Positions 8,178 to 15,705 of a stretch of DNA of 21,733 nt are shown here, in pieces; the stretch's first letter is position 1, and every line of letters begins with the position of its first letter. Below the pieces are notes generated by a model, which was given only the letters and a program-made list of their open reading frames with translations, was not told the origin of the DNA and made no database searches. The stretch is from Actinomycetota bacterium (GTDB lineage Bacteria; Actinomycetota; UBA4738; HRBIN12). The stretch spans positions 1-21,733 of the forward strand of contig VAYF01000148.1 in NCBI GenBank assembly GCA_005883885.1, written 5' to 3'. The position numbers and the translations under genes are program-made.

Positions 8178-9353
8178 ATGAGCATCGCGATCGAGATCGC
8201 CGACGTCTCGAAGCGCTTCCGTATGTATCGGGAGAAGCCGAGTTCGTTGAAGCAACGCATCCTGTCCGGACGCGTCCGCGCGGAGGATTTCTGGGCGCTC
8301 CGGGACGTGTCCTTCGATGTGGCCGAGGGCGAGTTCTTCGCGCTGATCGGGCAGAACGGGTCAGGGAAGAGCACCCTGCTGAAGGTCATCGCCGGGATCC
8401 TGCGACCGAGCGAGGGGGTCGTGCGGCAGCGGGGCCGCATCGCAGGGCTGTTGGAGCTCGGGGCCGGGTTCCATCCAGAGCTGACGGGCAGGGAGAACGT
8501 GTACCTGAACGCGGCGTTCCTGGGTCTGTCCCACCGCAAGACGGACGCCGTGTACGACGACATCGTGGAGTTCGCCGAGCTCCGCGAGTTCATGGACACG
8601 CAGGTGAAGTTCTTCTCCTCGGGGATGCTCGTGCGGCTCGGGTTCGCCTGCGCCGTCCATGTCGACCCGGAGGTGATCTTGATCGATGAGGTGCTCGCCG
8701 TCGGCGATGAAGCGTTCCAGGCACGGTGCCTCGACCGCGTTCGGACCTTCCAGAAGGAAGGTCGCACGATCGTGCTCGTCACCCATGCGCTGGACATGGC
8801 GCGGCAGCTGTGCGACCGCGCGGCCATGCTCGATCACGGGGTGATCCACGCGATCGGCGGCCCCGACCAGGTCGTCCGCGAGATGCGGCGCACGATCTCG
8901 AAACACGACCTCGAGTTCGCCCGCGAGGAGGGATCGCGGGAGATCGAGATCCTGGGTGGCTCGCTCCACCGGGGCGCCGATCCCTTGGCCGGAGCCCTCG
9001 CGCCCGGCGAATGCGTGACGCTGCAGGTGGATCTCAAGGCCAACGAGCCGGTCGACGACCCGGTCGTGTCCTTCGCCCTGCACGACGGGGCGAACAACTT
9101 CGTCTTCGGGAGCGACACGGCGCAACACGGCCTCGCGCTCGGCCGGGTCGACGGTAAACGTCGCGTCCGGTTCCAGCTCGGCCCGGTGCCGTTCACGGGG
9201 GGCCAGTACTGGGTGACGGTCGGGGTCCACTCGCGCGACAACCAGCGCGTCTACCACGTCCAGGATCAGCGCTACTCCTTCGAGGTTCGGCAGACCGAGG
9301 GTCGAAGGGATCAGACGTACGTCCCGGTCACGGCGGAGGTCGAAGACCTGTGA
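8178..9353 (+). CDS. ABC polysaccharide export ATPase with Wzt-type C-terminal domain
   Basis: The 391-residue ATPase partner of the permease immediately upstream. Residues 1-235 form the nucleotide-binding domain: Walker A GQNGSGKS at 58-65 (K64), the Wzt-like degenerate signature SSGM at 147-150, Walker B VILIDE at 166-171 and the switch histidine in VLVTHALDM. Residues from about 255 to 385 form a beta-rich domain (blocks VSFALHDGANNFVFGS and FTGGQYWVTVGVHS) like the Wzt C-terminal domain, which in characterised systems recognises the modified non-reducing end of the exported glycan. That would fit a terminal modification such as sulfation, an inference. The ATG at 8178 lies one base after the permease stop, behind GGAGGAG. 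Confidence 0.92.
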   Translation: MSIAIEIADVSKRFRMYREKPSSLKQRILSGRVRAEDFWALRDVSFDVAEGEFFALIGQNGSGKSTLLKVIAGILRPSEGVVRQRGRIAGLLELGAGFHPELTGRENVYLNAAFLGLSHRKTDAVYDDIVEFAELREFMDTQVKFFSSGMLVRLGFACAVHVDPEVILIDEVLAVGDEAFQARCLDRVRTFQKEGRTIVLVTHALDMARQLCDRAAMLDHGVIHAIGGPDQVVREMRRTISKHDLEFAREEGSREIEILGGSLHRGADPLAGALAPGECVTLQVDLKANEPVDDPVVSFALHDGANNFVFGSDTAQHGLALGRVDGKRRVRFQLGPVPFTGGQYWVTVGVHSRDNQRVYHVQDQRYSFEVRQTEGRRDQTYVPVTAEVEDL

Positions 9354-9772
9354 ACGGCGAACCGAACGGGATCGTCCAGGAGAAAGGCGGTCGAACGATG
9401 TTGATCGGGCTCATCCTGACCTCGGTGGTCCTCGCCGGGTTCGCGCAGATCACGCTGAAGACGGGCGTCAACCATGTGACCGGGACGTCCGGTGGTGAGC
9501 TCCACCTGAGCGCGGGCAGCCTCCGGTCGCTGCTGTCGTCGCCCGTCGTCTGGGGCGGACTGGTCCTGTTCGGGCTATCGGCGATCGTCTGGCTGTTCGC
9601 CCTGTCGCGCGCTTCGCTCTCGTTCGCCTACCCGTTCGCGGCCCTCAGCTACGTCTTGATCCTCGTGTTCTCCGTGCTGGTGCTGCACGAAACCGTCCAG
9701 CCGATCCGGTGGCTCGGCGTCGCGCTCATCGTCGCCGGCATCGTGCTCGTCGCGCAGACACCGCACACGTGA
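9350..9772 (+). CDS. Small EamA/DMT-type membrane protein (ArnE-like)
   Basis: A 140-residue four-helix membrane protein: hydrophobic segments at about 18-35, 66-84, 88-108 and 115-135. The half-size EamA features are the early AQITLKTG block and the late pattern FAYPFAALSYVLI followed by LHETVQPIRWLGVALIVAGI. Half-size members such as ArnE/ArnF move lipid-linked sugars or small cations as dimers. The GTG at 9350 overlaps the ATPase stop as GTGA, indicating coupling to the exporter; an ATG at 9398 (residue 17) is the alternative start and would remove a non-hydrophobic tail. A role in flipping an undecaprenyl-linked sugar for this locus is inferred from context. Confidence 0.8.
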   Translation: MNGEPNGIVQEKGGRTMLIGLILTSVVLAGFAQITLKTGVNHVTGTSGGELHLSAGSLRSLLSSPVVWGGLVLFGLSAIVWLFALSRASLSFAYPFAALSYVLILVFSVLVLHETVQPIRWLGVALIVAGIVLVAQTPHT

Positions 9773-9791
9773 GCGGAAGCGTCGCGGCACG

Positions 9792-10650
9792 ATGAAGGCG
9801 GTCGTTCTGGTCGGTGGGTTCGGGACCAGGTTGCGTCCGCTCACCGAGACGGTCAAGAAGGAGCTGCTCCCGCTCGTCGACCGGCCGATCCTGGACCATG
9901 TCCTGGACCACCTCGCTCGACACGGCGTGCACGAGGTGATCCTGTCGTCGCCGTATCTCGAGGCGGCGTTCGATCCGTTCATCGAGGCCCGGCAGGGCGA
10001 CCCGGCGATCACCTGGATCACCGAGGCGGCGCCGCTCGGGACCGGCGGCGCGATCGTCAACGCGCTCGGCTGCATCACGTTGACGACGCACGGGCGTTCG
10101 GCTTGGTGGCGACCGACGAGCGCGGTCGGGTCGTCGAGTTCCTCGAGAAGCCGCTCGATCCGATCCCCGGTGACGTCAACGCGGGCACGTACATCCTCGA
10201 TCCGGCAGTCCTCCGGCCGTGGGGCGCCGATCGCGAGATCTCGATCGAACGCGAGATCTTCCCGTCCGTGATCGCGAGCGGTGGGCCCGTGTTCGGGTTC
10301 GTCGCCGATGCCTATTGGCTGGATCTGGGGACGCCCGAGAAGTACCTGCAGGCCCATTTCGATCTGCTCGACGGGAAGGTCCACGGCGTTGCGTACGAGG
10401 CGCCGTGGATCGCCCCGACGGCGGTCGTGGATCCGGAGGCGCGGATCGGACGGTGGGTCGCGATCGGCGCCGAGGCTCGGGTCGCGCCCGGCGCGCACGT
10501 GGACGACTCGGTCGTCCATCCCGGCGCCGCCGTGGGCACCGCGGCTCGCGTGCTTCGAACGATCGTGGGCCCGGGCGCCCACGTCGGCGCCGGGTCCAGC
10601 GTGAAGGACTGCGTCCTGGGAGCCGGCGCGCGGATCCCAGACGCTCTTTC
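9792..10650 (+). pseudogene. Sugar-1-phosphate nucleotidyltransferase, internally deleted and frameshifted
   Basis: The N-terminal part, MKAVVLVGGFGTRLRPLTET from 9792, is the nucleotide-binding signature of RmlA/ManC/GalU-type pyrophosphorylases, which make NDP-sugars from NTP and sugar-1-phosphate. It continues to GTGGAIVNAL near 10066. The family then resumes in another frame as LHHVDDARAFGLVATDERGR from about 10070, with EFLEKP, YWLDLGTPEKYLQAHFDLL and C-terminal hexapeptide-like repeats (GARVAPGAHVDDSVVHPGA) to about 10650. Roughly 35-40 codons are missing at the junction, including the NGD motif whose aspartate binds the catalytic metal. The downstream frame stays open to 10870 but shows nothing family-like after about 10650 and would overlap the next gene. 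Either a pseudogene or an assembly gap. Confidence 0.85.
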
Positions 10651-10707
10651 CCTTTCGGGCCAGCGGCCGACTCAATGGGCTCCCGGCAACCGTCGATGGT
10701 TGAGGAC

Positions 10708-10726
10708 TCCGGCGCGTGGCGCCGGA
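10708..10726 (+). other. Perfect 8-bp hairpin in the SpoIID gene leader
   Basis: TCCGGCGC, loop GTG, GCGCCGGA. It lies 28 bases before the ATG at 10755 and is not followed by a T run, so it is not a standard terminator. It may end the upstream gene's message or shape the leader; its function is unknown. Confidence 0.45.
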
Positions 10727-10754
10727 CGGATCCAGGGGATGGGATACCCGGACG

Positions 10755-12545
10755 ATGCGACGACGCCTCTGCATGCTCCTCGCGGCCGCCCTGATCGGCA
10801 CGCTCACGCTTTCCATGGGTCGCGTGCCCGCCGGCGCGACCGGGTCGATCACCTTCTACGGCTCGGGTGACGGCCACGGGCTCGGGCTGTCGCAATGGGG
10901 AGCCTACGGGCTCGCGAACATGGGCTGGGGGCATCGGAAGATCCTCACGCACTTCTACCGGGGAACCCGCGTGGGTGCGGCGACGCCGCTCCCGCCGACC
11001 ATCCGGGTCGGGCTCACCACCCAGCGGACCGTGGTCCATCTCACTGCCCAGGTGCACCGGGTGCGTCTGTGGATCGGGGCGCCATCCTCAGGCAGGTTGC
11101 TCGGATCGATCAAGCCCGGTGACACGTGGGCCGTGCGGAGCAAGCAGGACGCGTACGCGGTCCGCAACGCGACGGGCGTTCTGGTCGGCGGCCACACGTG
11201 GGGCTCCCCGTTGAAGGACCTGTTCCTGACGTATGCCGACACCGGCGCCCGTGTGTTCATCCCCGAGGCCGACTCGATCTGGTACGACGGATTCGCCTAC
11301 GCGCGCGGGACGATCGAGTTCAACCTCACGTCGTGCGGCGGAACCGACGGCTGCTCCGAACGCCTGATCGCCCGGCTCGGGCTCGAGCGCTACCTCGACG
11401 GCTTGGGGGAGGTTCCCGCGTCGTGGCCGATGCAGGCGATGGAAGCCCAGGCGGTCGCGGCGCGCTCGTACGCGGTCTACGCGATCCGGCATGACGGGAT
11501 CCGGCCGGACTGCAACTGCGATCTGACCGACGGCTCGAGCGACCAGACCTACATCGGATACGACCGGGAGTCCGGGACCGACGGGGACCGGTGGGTCGCC
11601 GCGGTCGCGGCGTCGCGGGGCCAGATCGTGACCTATCGCGGAGCAGTGATCCAAGCCTTCTACGCCGCGTCGGACGGCGGCCACTCGGACAGCGTCCAGG
11701 ACGTGTGGCACGGAGGGGATCCGGCTTACGCCATCCCGTGGCTGACCGGCGTGTGCGATCCCGGCGAGTGGACGGGTGCTAACCCCTGGAAGGCCTGGAC
11801 GGTGAGCGTCGACACGGCGGCGTTGACCGCGCGTCTCGGTCCCTACACCGGACCGATCGGCACGGTCAGCACGTTCTCGCACATCTCGCGCGCAGATGGA
11901 GGGCGGATCATGACCGCGGTCGCGGTCGGCACCACCGGGTCCCATACGGTCACCGGGGCCGAGCTGCGTGCGGCGCTGGGACTGCCGGATGACCGCGTGT
12001 GGATCAACAGCGACCGCATCGTCAAGGGCGGGATCCGCACGGCGTACGACGCGCTCATGTGCGCGCCGGGGCTCCCGACGTCGCCGCAGACCGCCGTCCC
12101 GGGTGGGGCGGAGCAACAGTTCCGGACAGGGGGGCTCTACCGCAACGGTCATCGGAACATGACCGTCTGGCTCCGGGGCGCCGTCGATGACGAGTATCGC
12201 GCGGTCGGCTCGGGCGGCGGTGTGTTGGGCGTGCCGGTGAGCGATGTCCTCGTGCTGGGGACCACGTCCAACCGAACCTCCCCGCTCTCGAGCGGATCGA
12301 TGTCCTGCGCATGCAAGCGGATCGATTTCGCGGGCGGTCGCGTGTACTGGAAGCAGGGCATCGGGGCCCACGCGCTCTGGGGACCGGTCCTCACGACCTA
12401 TCTCGGAGCCGGAGGGGCGGCAGGCTCGCTGGGCTTCCCGACGACCCGCGTCCTGCCGCGTGTCGGCGGTGGCGAGCGAGCCGTGTTCGAGCGCGGTCGC
12501 GTGGTGTGTCCCGCCGGCGAGCCCTGCGCGGTCGTACCGAGCTAG
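10755..12545 (+). CDS. Secreted SpoIID/LytB-domain protein with C-terminal LGFP repeats
   Basis: A 596-residue exported protein. MRRRLCMLLAAALIGTLTL then an AGA-type site near residue 28 reads as a signal peptide, supporting the ATG at 10755 over a GTG at 10716. GSGDGHGLGLSQWGAYGLA at about 35-55 and RYLDGLGEVPASWPMQAMEA with AVAARSYAVYA at about 212-240 are diagnostic for SpoIID; E219 corresponds to the catalytic glutamate of the peptidoglycan lytic transglycosylase. The C-terminus contains LGFP-type repeats (GVLGVPVSD; AAGSLGFPTTRV), which bind or act at the actinobacterial cell wall. It likely remodels peptidoglycan or anchors to it. Its stop TAG overlaps the stop of the opposing DUF3105 gene in a CTAG. 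Confidence 0.9.
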   Translation: MRRRLCMLLAAALIGTLTLSMGRVPAGATGSITFYGSGDGHGLGLSQWGAYGLANMGWGHRKILTHFYRGTRVGAATPLPPTIRVGLTTQRTVVHLTAQVHRVRLWIGAPSSGRLLGSIKPGDTWAVRSKQDAYAVRNATGVLVGGHTWGSPLKDLFLTYADTGARVFIPEADSIWYDGFAYARGTIEFNLTSCGGTDGCSERLIARLGLERYLDGLGEVPASWPMQAMEAQAVAARSYAVYAIRHDGIRPDCNCDLTDGSSDQTYIGYDRESGTDGDRWVAAVAASRGQIVTYRGAVIQAFYAASDGGHSDSVQDVWHGGDPAYAIPWLTGVCDPGEWTGANPWKAWTVSVDTAALTARLGPYTGPIGTVSTFSHISRADGGRIMTAVAVGTTGSHTVTGAELRAALGLPDDRVWINSDRIVKGGIRTAYDALMCAPGLPTSPQTAVPGGAEQQFRTGGLYRNGHRNMTVWLRGAVDDEYRAVGSGGGVLGVPVSDVLVLGTTSNRTSPLSSGSMSCACKRIDFAGGRVYWKQGIGAHALWGPVLTTYLGAGGAAGSLGFPTTRVLPRVGGGERAVFERGRVVCPAGEPCAVVPS

Positions 12546-13294
12546 CAGCCGTCGCCGAGCTTGCCTTCGGGTGCGTTGTTGGTGCATGCGAACGAGTCCA
12601 CGAACCCCTGTGACAACGTCACGGCCTGCTGTGCGGTGATCGAGGCGGGACACGTGAGGAGCTTGTTCCAGGCCGTGAGCGCGAAGCCCGTCCCGTTCGG
12701 AAGGTCGGAGTAGGGGATCAGGTACGTGGCGTGGTTCCCTGTGGCGACCGGCCCGAGCGCGTTGACGACGTCGGGTTTGATCCCGCCGTCTCCCGACGGC
12801 CGGTAGTACATGATCACGGAACCGTGCTCCAACGTGTGGACGGCCTGCGTCTCCGCCACGGGCGTGATGTAGACGCGAGGCGTCCCCGGCAGGGGCGAGG
12901 GGTCGTGATAGCCGGAGGTCGCCGGATGATCCGGATACGTGTAGGACTGACCGGACGCAAGGTGCAGACCGCCGGGGGCGGAGGCCGCGGGGGTCTGCAC
13001 CCCCGAGCAGTGCGCCGCTTGCGCCGCGGCCACGGCGTCGGCGGAGAGTGGTTTCGCGGCGCCCGCACGAGTCAGGAAGGACACGACGACGAGCAGGACG
13101 ACGGCGACGGTCGCGAAGATCAGCGCCCGGCGGACCGCCGCGCGGCGAGCGGCACGCTTGCGCCCGGCCTCGCGCGCGCGACGCGCTTCGTCCTTGCGCT
13201 CGCGACGTTCGAGGTTGGCCCCCCCTCCCGTGGGGGAGGCGGTCGCGGCCGCCCGCTTCGCGGGCGGCCGCGACCGCTTCTTCTTCGTTGCCAT
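12542..13294 (-). CDS. DUF3105 membrane-anchored extracellular protein
   Basis: A 250-residue protein with a Lys/Arg/Ala-rich cytoplasmic N-terminus, one membrane helix at about residues 58-78 (ALIFATVAVVLLVVVSFL) and an extracellular domain. The domain has the DUF3105 blocks YPDHPATSGYHDPSPLPG and VHTLEHGSVIMYY, with conserved histidines that could bind metal. The biochemical function of the family is unknown. The ATG at 13294 overlaps the upstream stop as TGATG; a GTG at 13297 would add one residue. The upstream gene is therefore probably coupled to it and possibly a partner. The stop codon shares a CTAG with the convergent SpoIID gene. Confidence 0.88.
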   Translation of the reverse strand: MATKKKRSRPPAKRAAATASPTGGGANLERRERKDEARRAREAGRKRAARRAAVRRALIFATVAVVLLVVVSFLTRAGAAKPLSADAVAAAQAAHCSGVQTPAASAPGGLHLASGQSYTYPDHPATSGYHDPSPLPGTPRVYITPVAETQAVHTLEHGSVIMYYRPSGDGGIKPDVVNALGPVATGNHATYLIPYSDLPNGTGFALTAWNKLLTCPASITAQQAVTLSQGFVDSFACTNNAPEGKLGDGC

Positions 13295-14014
13295 CACGCG
13301 GGGGGTACGAAACTCGCGGGAACGGGGTTCGGGACCTGGTCCGCGGAGCCGAACGCGAGGACGATCACCAACTCATCGTTGAGGGGGATCTGCGTGGGGT
13401 CACCCGTCCACTCCTTGCCGTTCACGTACGCACGCAGGGTCTGATCGCCCGCGGCGCATTTGTCGCCGAGGCAGTCCTTCGTGAGGTAGACGCCCCAGAC
13501 GTCGAAGAACTGCCCCAGCACCGGCTGGAAGGTGGGATCGGCGGACTCGATGTGGATCACGCCGTCCGTGGCGTGCGTGTGCAGCGGCGAGAACACGTTG
13601 GCGGCCGGGTTGTACCCGATCCCGGCCGCGACCGGGAACTGCTGCCCGTCGACGTAGATCAGAAGGTTCGCGTGATGGTGCAGCGTGGCGCCGAGTTGCG
13701 GCAACGGGCTGATCGCGCTGAGCCGCGCGAGCCGGTCGTTCGCCTGCGCGATGTTGTCCGGCCACGGGGGAGCCGTCCGGAGGATCCCGGGTAACGTCGC
13801 AGGGTCCGGCAGTTTGAGGCTCACCGAAGGGCTGGTGCTGTTGCTCGCGGCGTTCGTGCCGCCGCCCTGCGAGACCGCGAACACGATGGCGCCGGCGACG
13901 ACGCCGCCCACGCTTCCTGCCGGCGATCCGGCGCTCGAGCTCGATGCGCTCGCGGCGCGCCTGCTCCTTGCGTTCCGCCTTCGTCTGTCGGCGGTCCTGA
14001 TCGTGTTGCGCCAC
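13294..14014 (-). CDS. Membrane-anchored His-rich protein, probable frameshift after the N-terminus
   Basis: The frame ending at 13294 encodes a short hydrophobic segment (GGVVAGAIVFAVSQ) and an extracellular domain with LHHHANLLIYVDGQQ, SPLHTHATDGVIHIES and GQFFDVWGVY, a histidine-rich pattern suggesting metal binding (inference). In that frame the N-terminus back to 14055 is low-complexity Ser/Ala/Arg and lacks a good start. A second frame starting at the GTG at 14014, behind GAGAGGA, gives AQHDQDRRQTKAERKEQARR then a further basic stretch, a far more natural cytoplasmic N-terminus. The two join if one base is removed near the GGG at 13907-13909. The gene is therefore frameshifted, or the sequence has an extra base. 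It lies directly upstream of, and overlaps, the DUF3105 gene. Confidence 0.65.
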
Positions 14015-14104
14015 TCGGGTCCTCTCAGCCGGACTTCGCTCGGTCGATGGTCCAAGGGTAACGGACGTCGCGCTCACGACGCCGGGGCGCGCGCTGCAAC
14101 GTTG

Positions 14105-14133
14105 TTGCGCGTCGCTCGCCGGGTTCCTATGCT
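14105..14133 (+). promoter_or_regulatory. Possible sigma-70-type promoter for the purine permease
   Basis: TTGCGC (14105-14110), a 17-base spacer, then TATGCT (14128-14133). It lies in the divergent gap 14015-14194 and would give a leader of about 55 bases. The -35 match is weak (three of six), so this is tentative. Nothing else is evident in the gap. Confidence 0.3.
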
Positions 14134-14194
14134 CGCACCGCCTTCCCCGGCGATCGTCGGCGCCCGCGGCCGACCGGAGCATGAGGGGTGGTCC

Positions 14195-15625
14195 ATGGCG
14201 GAAACGGAGCAGGGCCGGATGGTGCGGGTACCCGATGCGCACGGCAGGAGTGGCCTCGACGGCTACTTCGGGATCACCGATCGCGGATCGACGGTTCGGA
14301 CCGAGATCGCCGCCGGCGTCACCACGTGGCTGACGATGGCCTACATCCTGTTCGTCAACCCGGCGATCCTCGGGGCCGTCAAGGACAGCCAGGGCGTGAG
14401 TCTCACGTTCCCGGAGGTCCTCACGGTCACCGCACTCGTCGCAGGGGTGATGACGCTCGCGATGGGGATCTACGGGAAGTATCCCTTCGCGCTCGCCGCG
14501 GGCCTCGGGCTCAACGCGTTCGTCGCGTTCTCACTGGTCGGGACCCTCGGGCTCACGTGGCCGCAGGCGATGGGCGTGATCGTCGCCGAGGGGATCTTGA
14601 TCACGATCTTCGTGTTGACGGGTCTGCGCGAGTTGATCCTCAACGCGATCCCGATGGATCTGAAGCGCGCGATCGGGATCGGCATCGGGCTGTTCATCGC
14701 GTTCATCGGCCTGGTTAACGCCGGTGTCGTGGTGCAGGCGCAGCCGGGGCCGGTTCCGCCCGTCACGATCGTCGCGGACTTCCGGTCCTGGTCGCTCGCG
14801 CTCTTCGTCTTCGGTCTGTTCCTGACGAGCGCGCTCGTCGCGCGACGCGTCAAGGGCGCGCTGCTGATCGGGATCGTCGCGACGACGATCGTCGCGACGA
14901 TCGTGAACGAGGTGAAGCACCTGGGCGTGTTCACCGACGGCTCCGCGGCGTGGCCCGGCTTCGCGCACCTCACGGCGTCGCCGAACTTCTCGCTGGTCGG
15001 GAAGTTCAGCTTCGGATTCTTCAGCTCGCTCGGCTTCTGGACCGCCGCGGCGATCGTGATCTCCGTGATGCTGTCGGACTTCTTCGACACGATCGGCACG
15101 GTGATCGGGATCGGCGGCGAGGCGAAGATGCTGGACGCCGACGGGCGTCTCCCCGGGATCAAGCGCGTCCTGCTGGTCGACTCGCTGGCCGCGGTGGCGG
15201 GGGGCGCGGCTTCCGCGTCGTCGAACACCACCTATATCGAAAGCGCGTCCGGTGTCTCCCAGGGAGGACGCACGGGTCTGACGTCGGTCGTCGTCGGCGT
15301 GCTGTTCCTGCTGTGCATGTTCTTCTCGCCCATCGCGGGCATCGTCCCGTCGGTGGCGACGGCGCCGATCCTGGTGATCGTCGGGTACTACATGATGACG
15401 CTGGTGAAGGACATCGACTGGGCCGATCCGGGGATCGGGATCCCGGTCTTGCTCACGATCGCGCTGATGCCGTTCACGTACTCGATCACGAACGGGGTGG
15501 GCGCGGGGTTCCTGTCCTACACGGTGATCGCGGTCGTTCGTGGCAAGGCGAGGGAGGTCCACCCGCTGATGTACCTGGTGTCGGCGATCTTCGCCTGGTA
15601 CTTCATCCACGGCGTCGTCGGCTAG
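14195..15625 (+). CDS. NCS2-family purine permease (AzgA/PbuG-like)
   Basis: A 476-residue inner-membrane transporter. GYFGITDRGSTVRTEIAAG then TTWLTMAYILFVNPAIL is the signature opening of AzgA-type adenine/guanine/hypoxanthine:H+ symporters. Other family blocks are LGLNAFVAFSLVG, SDFFDTIGTVIGIGGEAKML and SSNTTYIESASGVSQGGRTG, with 12-14 hydrophobic stretches. The ATG at 14195 has GGGGTGG upstream; earlier in-frame starts belong to antisense reading through the divergent gene. The TAG stop is contained in the CTAG copy at the left edge of the IS481 element, so insertion left the protein intact. Substrate within the purines is not determined. Confidence 0.92.
   Translation: MAETEQGRMVRVPDAHGRSGLDGYFGITDRGSTVRTEIAAGVTTWLTMAYILFVNPAILGAVKDSQGVSLTFPEVLTVTALVAGVMTLAMGIYGKYPFALAAGLGLNAFVAFSLVGTLGLTWPQAMGVIVAEGILITIFVLTGLRELILNAIPMDLKRAIGIGIGLFIAFIGLVNAGVVVQAQPGPVPPVTIVADFRSWSLALFVFGLFLTSALVARRVKGALLIGIVATTIVATIVNEVKHLGVFTDGSAAWPGFAHLTASPNFSLVGKFSFGFFSSLGFWTAAAIVISVMLSDFFDTIGTVIGIGGEAKMLDADGRLPGIKRVLLVDSLAAVAGGAASASSNTTYIESASGVSQGGRTGLTSVVVGVLFLLCMFFSPIAGIVPSVATAPILVIVGYYMMTLVKDIDWADPGIGIPVLLTIALMPFTYSITNGVGAGFLSYTVIAVVRGKAREVHPLMYLVSAIFAWYFIHGVVG
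15622..15625 (+). repeat. Left CTAG flank of the IS481-family element (target duplication)
   Basis: CTAG adjoins the left terminal repeat and is repeated at 16653-16656. IS481 in Bordetella pertussis is reported to target NCTAGN. The bases beyond CTAG differ between sides, so only four bases can be called duplicated. This copy supplies the permease stop codon. Confidence 0.7.
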
Positions 15626-15653
15626 TTGTAGTTCCTCAACACGTTGTTCAAGA
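15626..15653 (+). repeat. Left terminal inverted repeat of the IS481-family element
   Basis: The 28-base end begins TTGTAGTTCCTC and includes ACGTTGTTCA. It matches the complement of 16625-16652 at 21 of 28 positions; a TGT lies at 15627-15629. Confidence 0.85.
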
Positions 15654-15656
15654 GGT

Positions 15657-15705
15657 GAGAGCCTCCCTGCTCGTCAGGGTCTAATCCGCGAGCAAGGAGG
15701 CTCTC
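15657..15705 (+). promoter_or_regulatory. Hairpin sequestering the transposase ribosome binding site
   Basis: Left arm GAGAGCCTCCCTGCTCG (15657-15673) pairs with right arm CGAGCAAGGAGGCTCTC (15689-15705), 16 of 17 pairs, around a 15-base loop. The right arm contains the AAGGAGG ribosome binding site at 15694-15700 and ends at the base before the GTG start. A transcript entering from outside would carry both arms and hide the site; one started inside the loop would not. Similar structures limit IS10, IS50 and IS200 transposases; applying that here is inference. Confidence 0.8.

Noticed and set aside
10650..10755. Known riboswitch (c-di-GMP, c-di-AMP or SAM type) before the SpoIID gene
   Set aside because: Some short motifs look similar (CCGGCAACC), but the conserved core of none of these classes can be traced by eye.
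10103..10870. Second half of the nucleotidyltransferase as an independent gene
   Set aside because: Its first residues are mid-domain, the sequence before them in the same frame is still family-like, and it overlaps the SpoIID signal peptide at the end.
13685..14194. N-terminal extension of the purine permease back to 13685
   Set aside because: It is antisense to the His-rich protein gene, and the family N-terminus fits the ATG at 14195.
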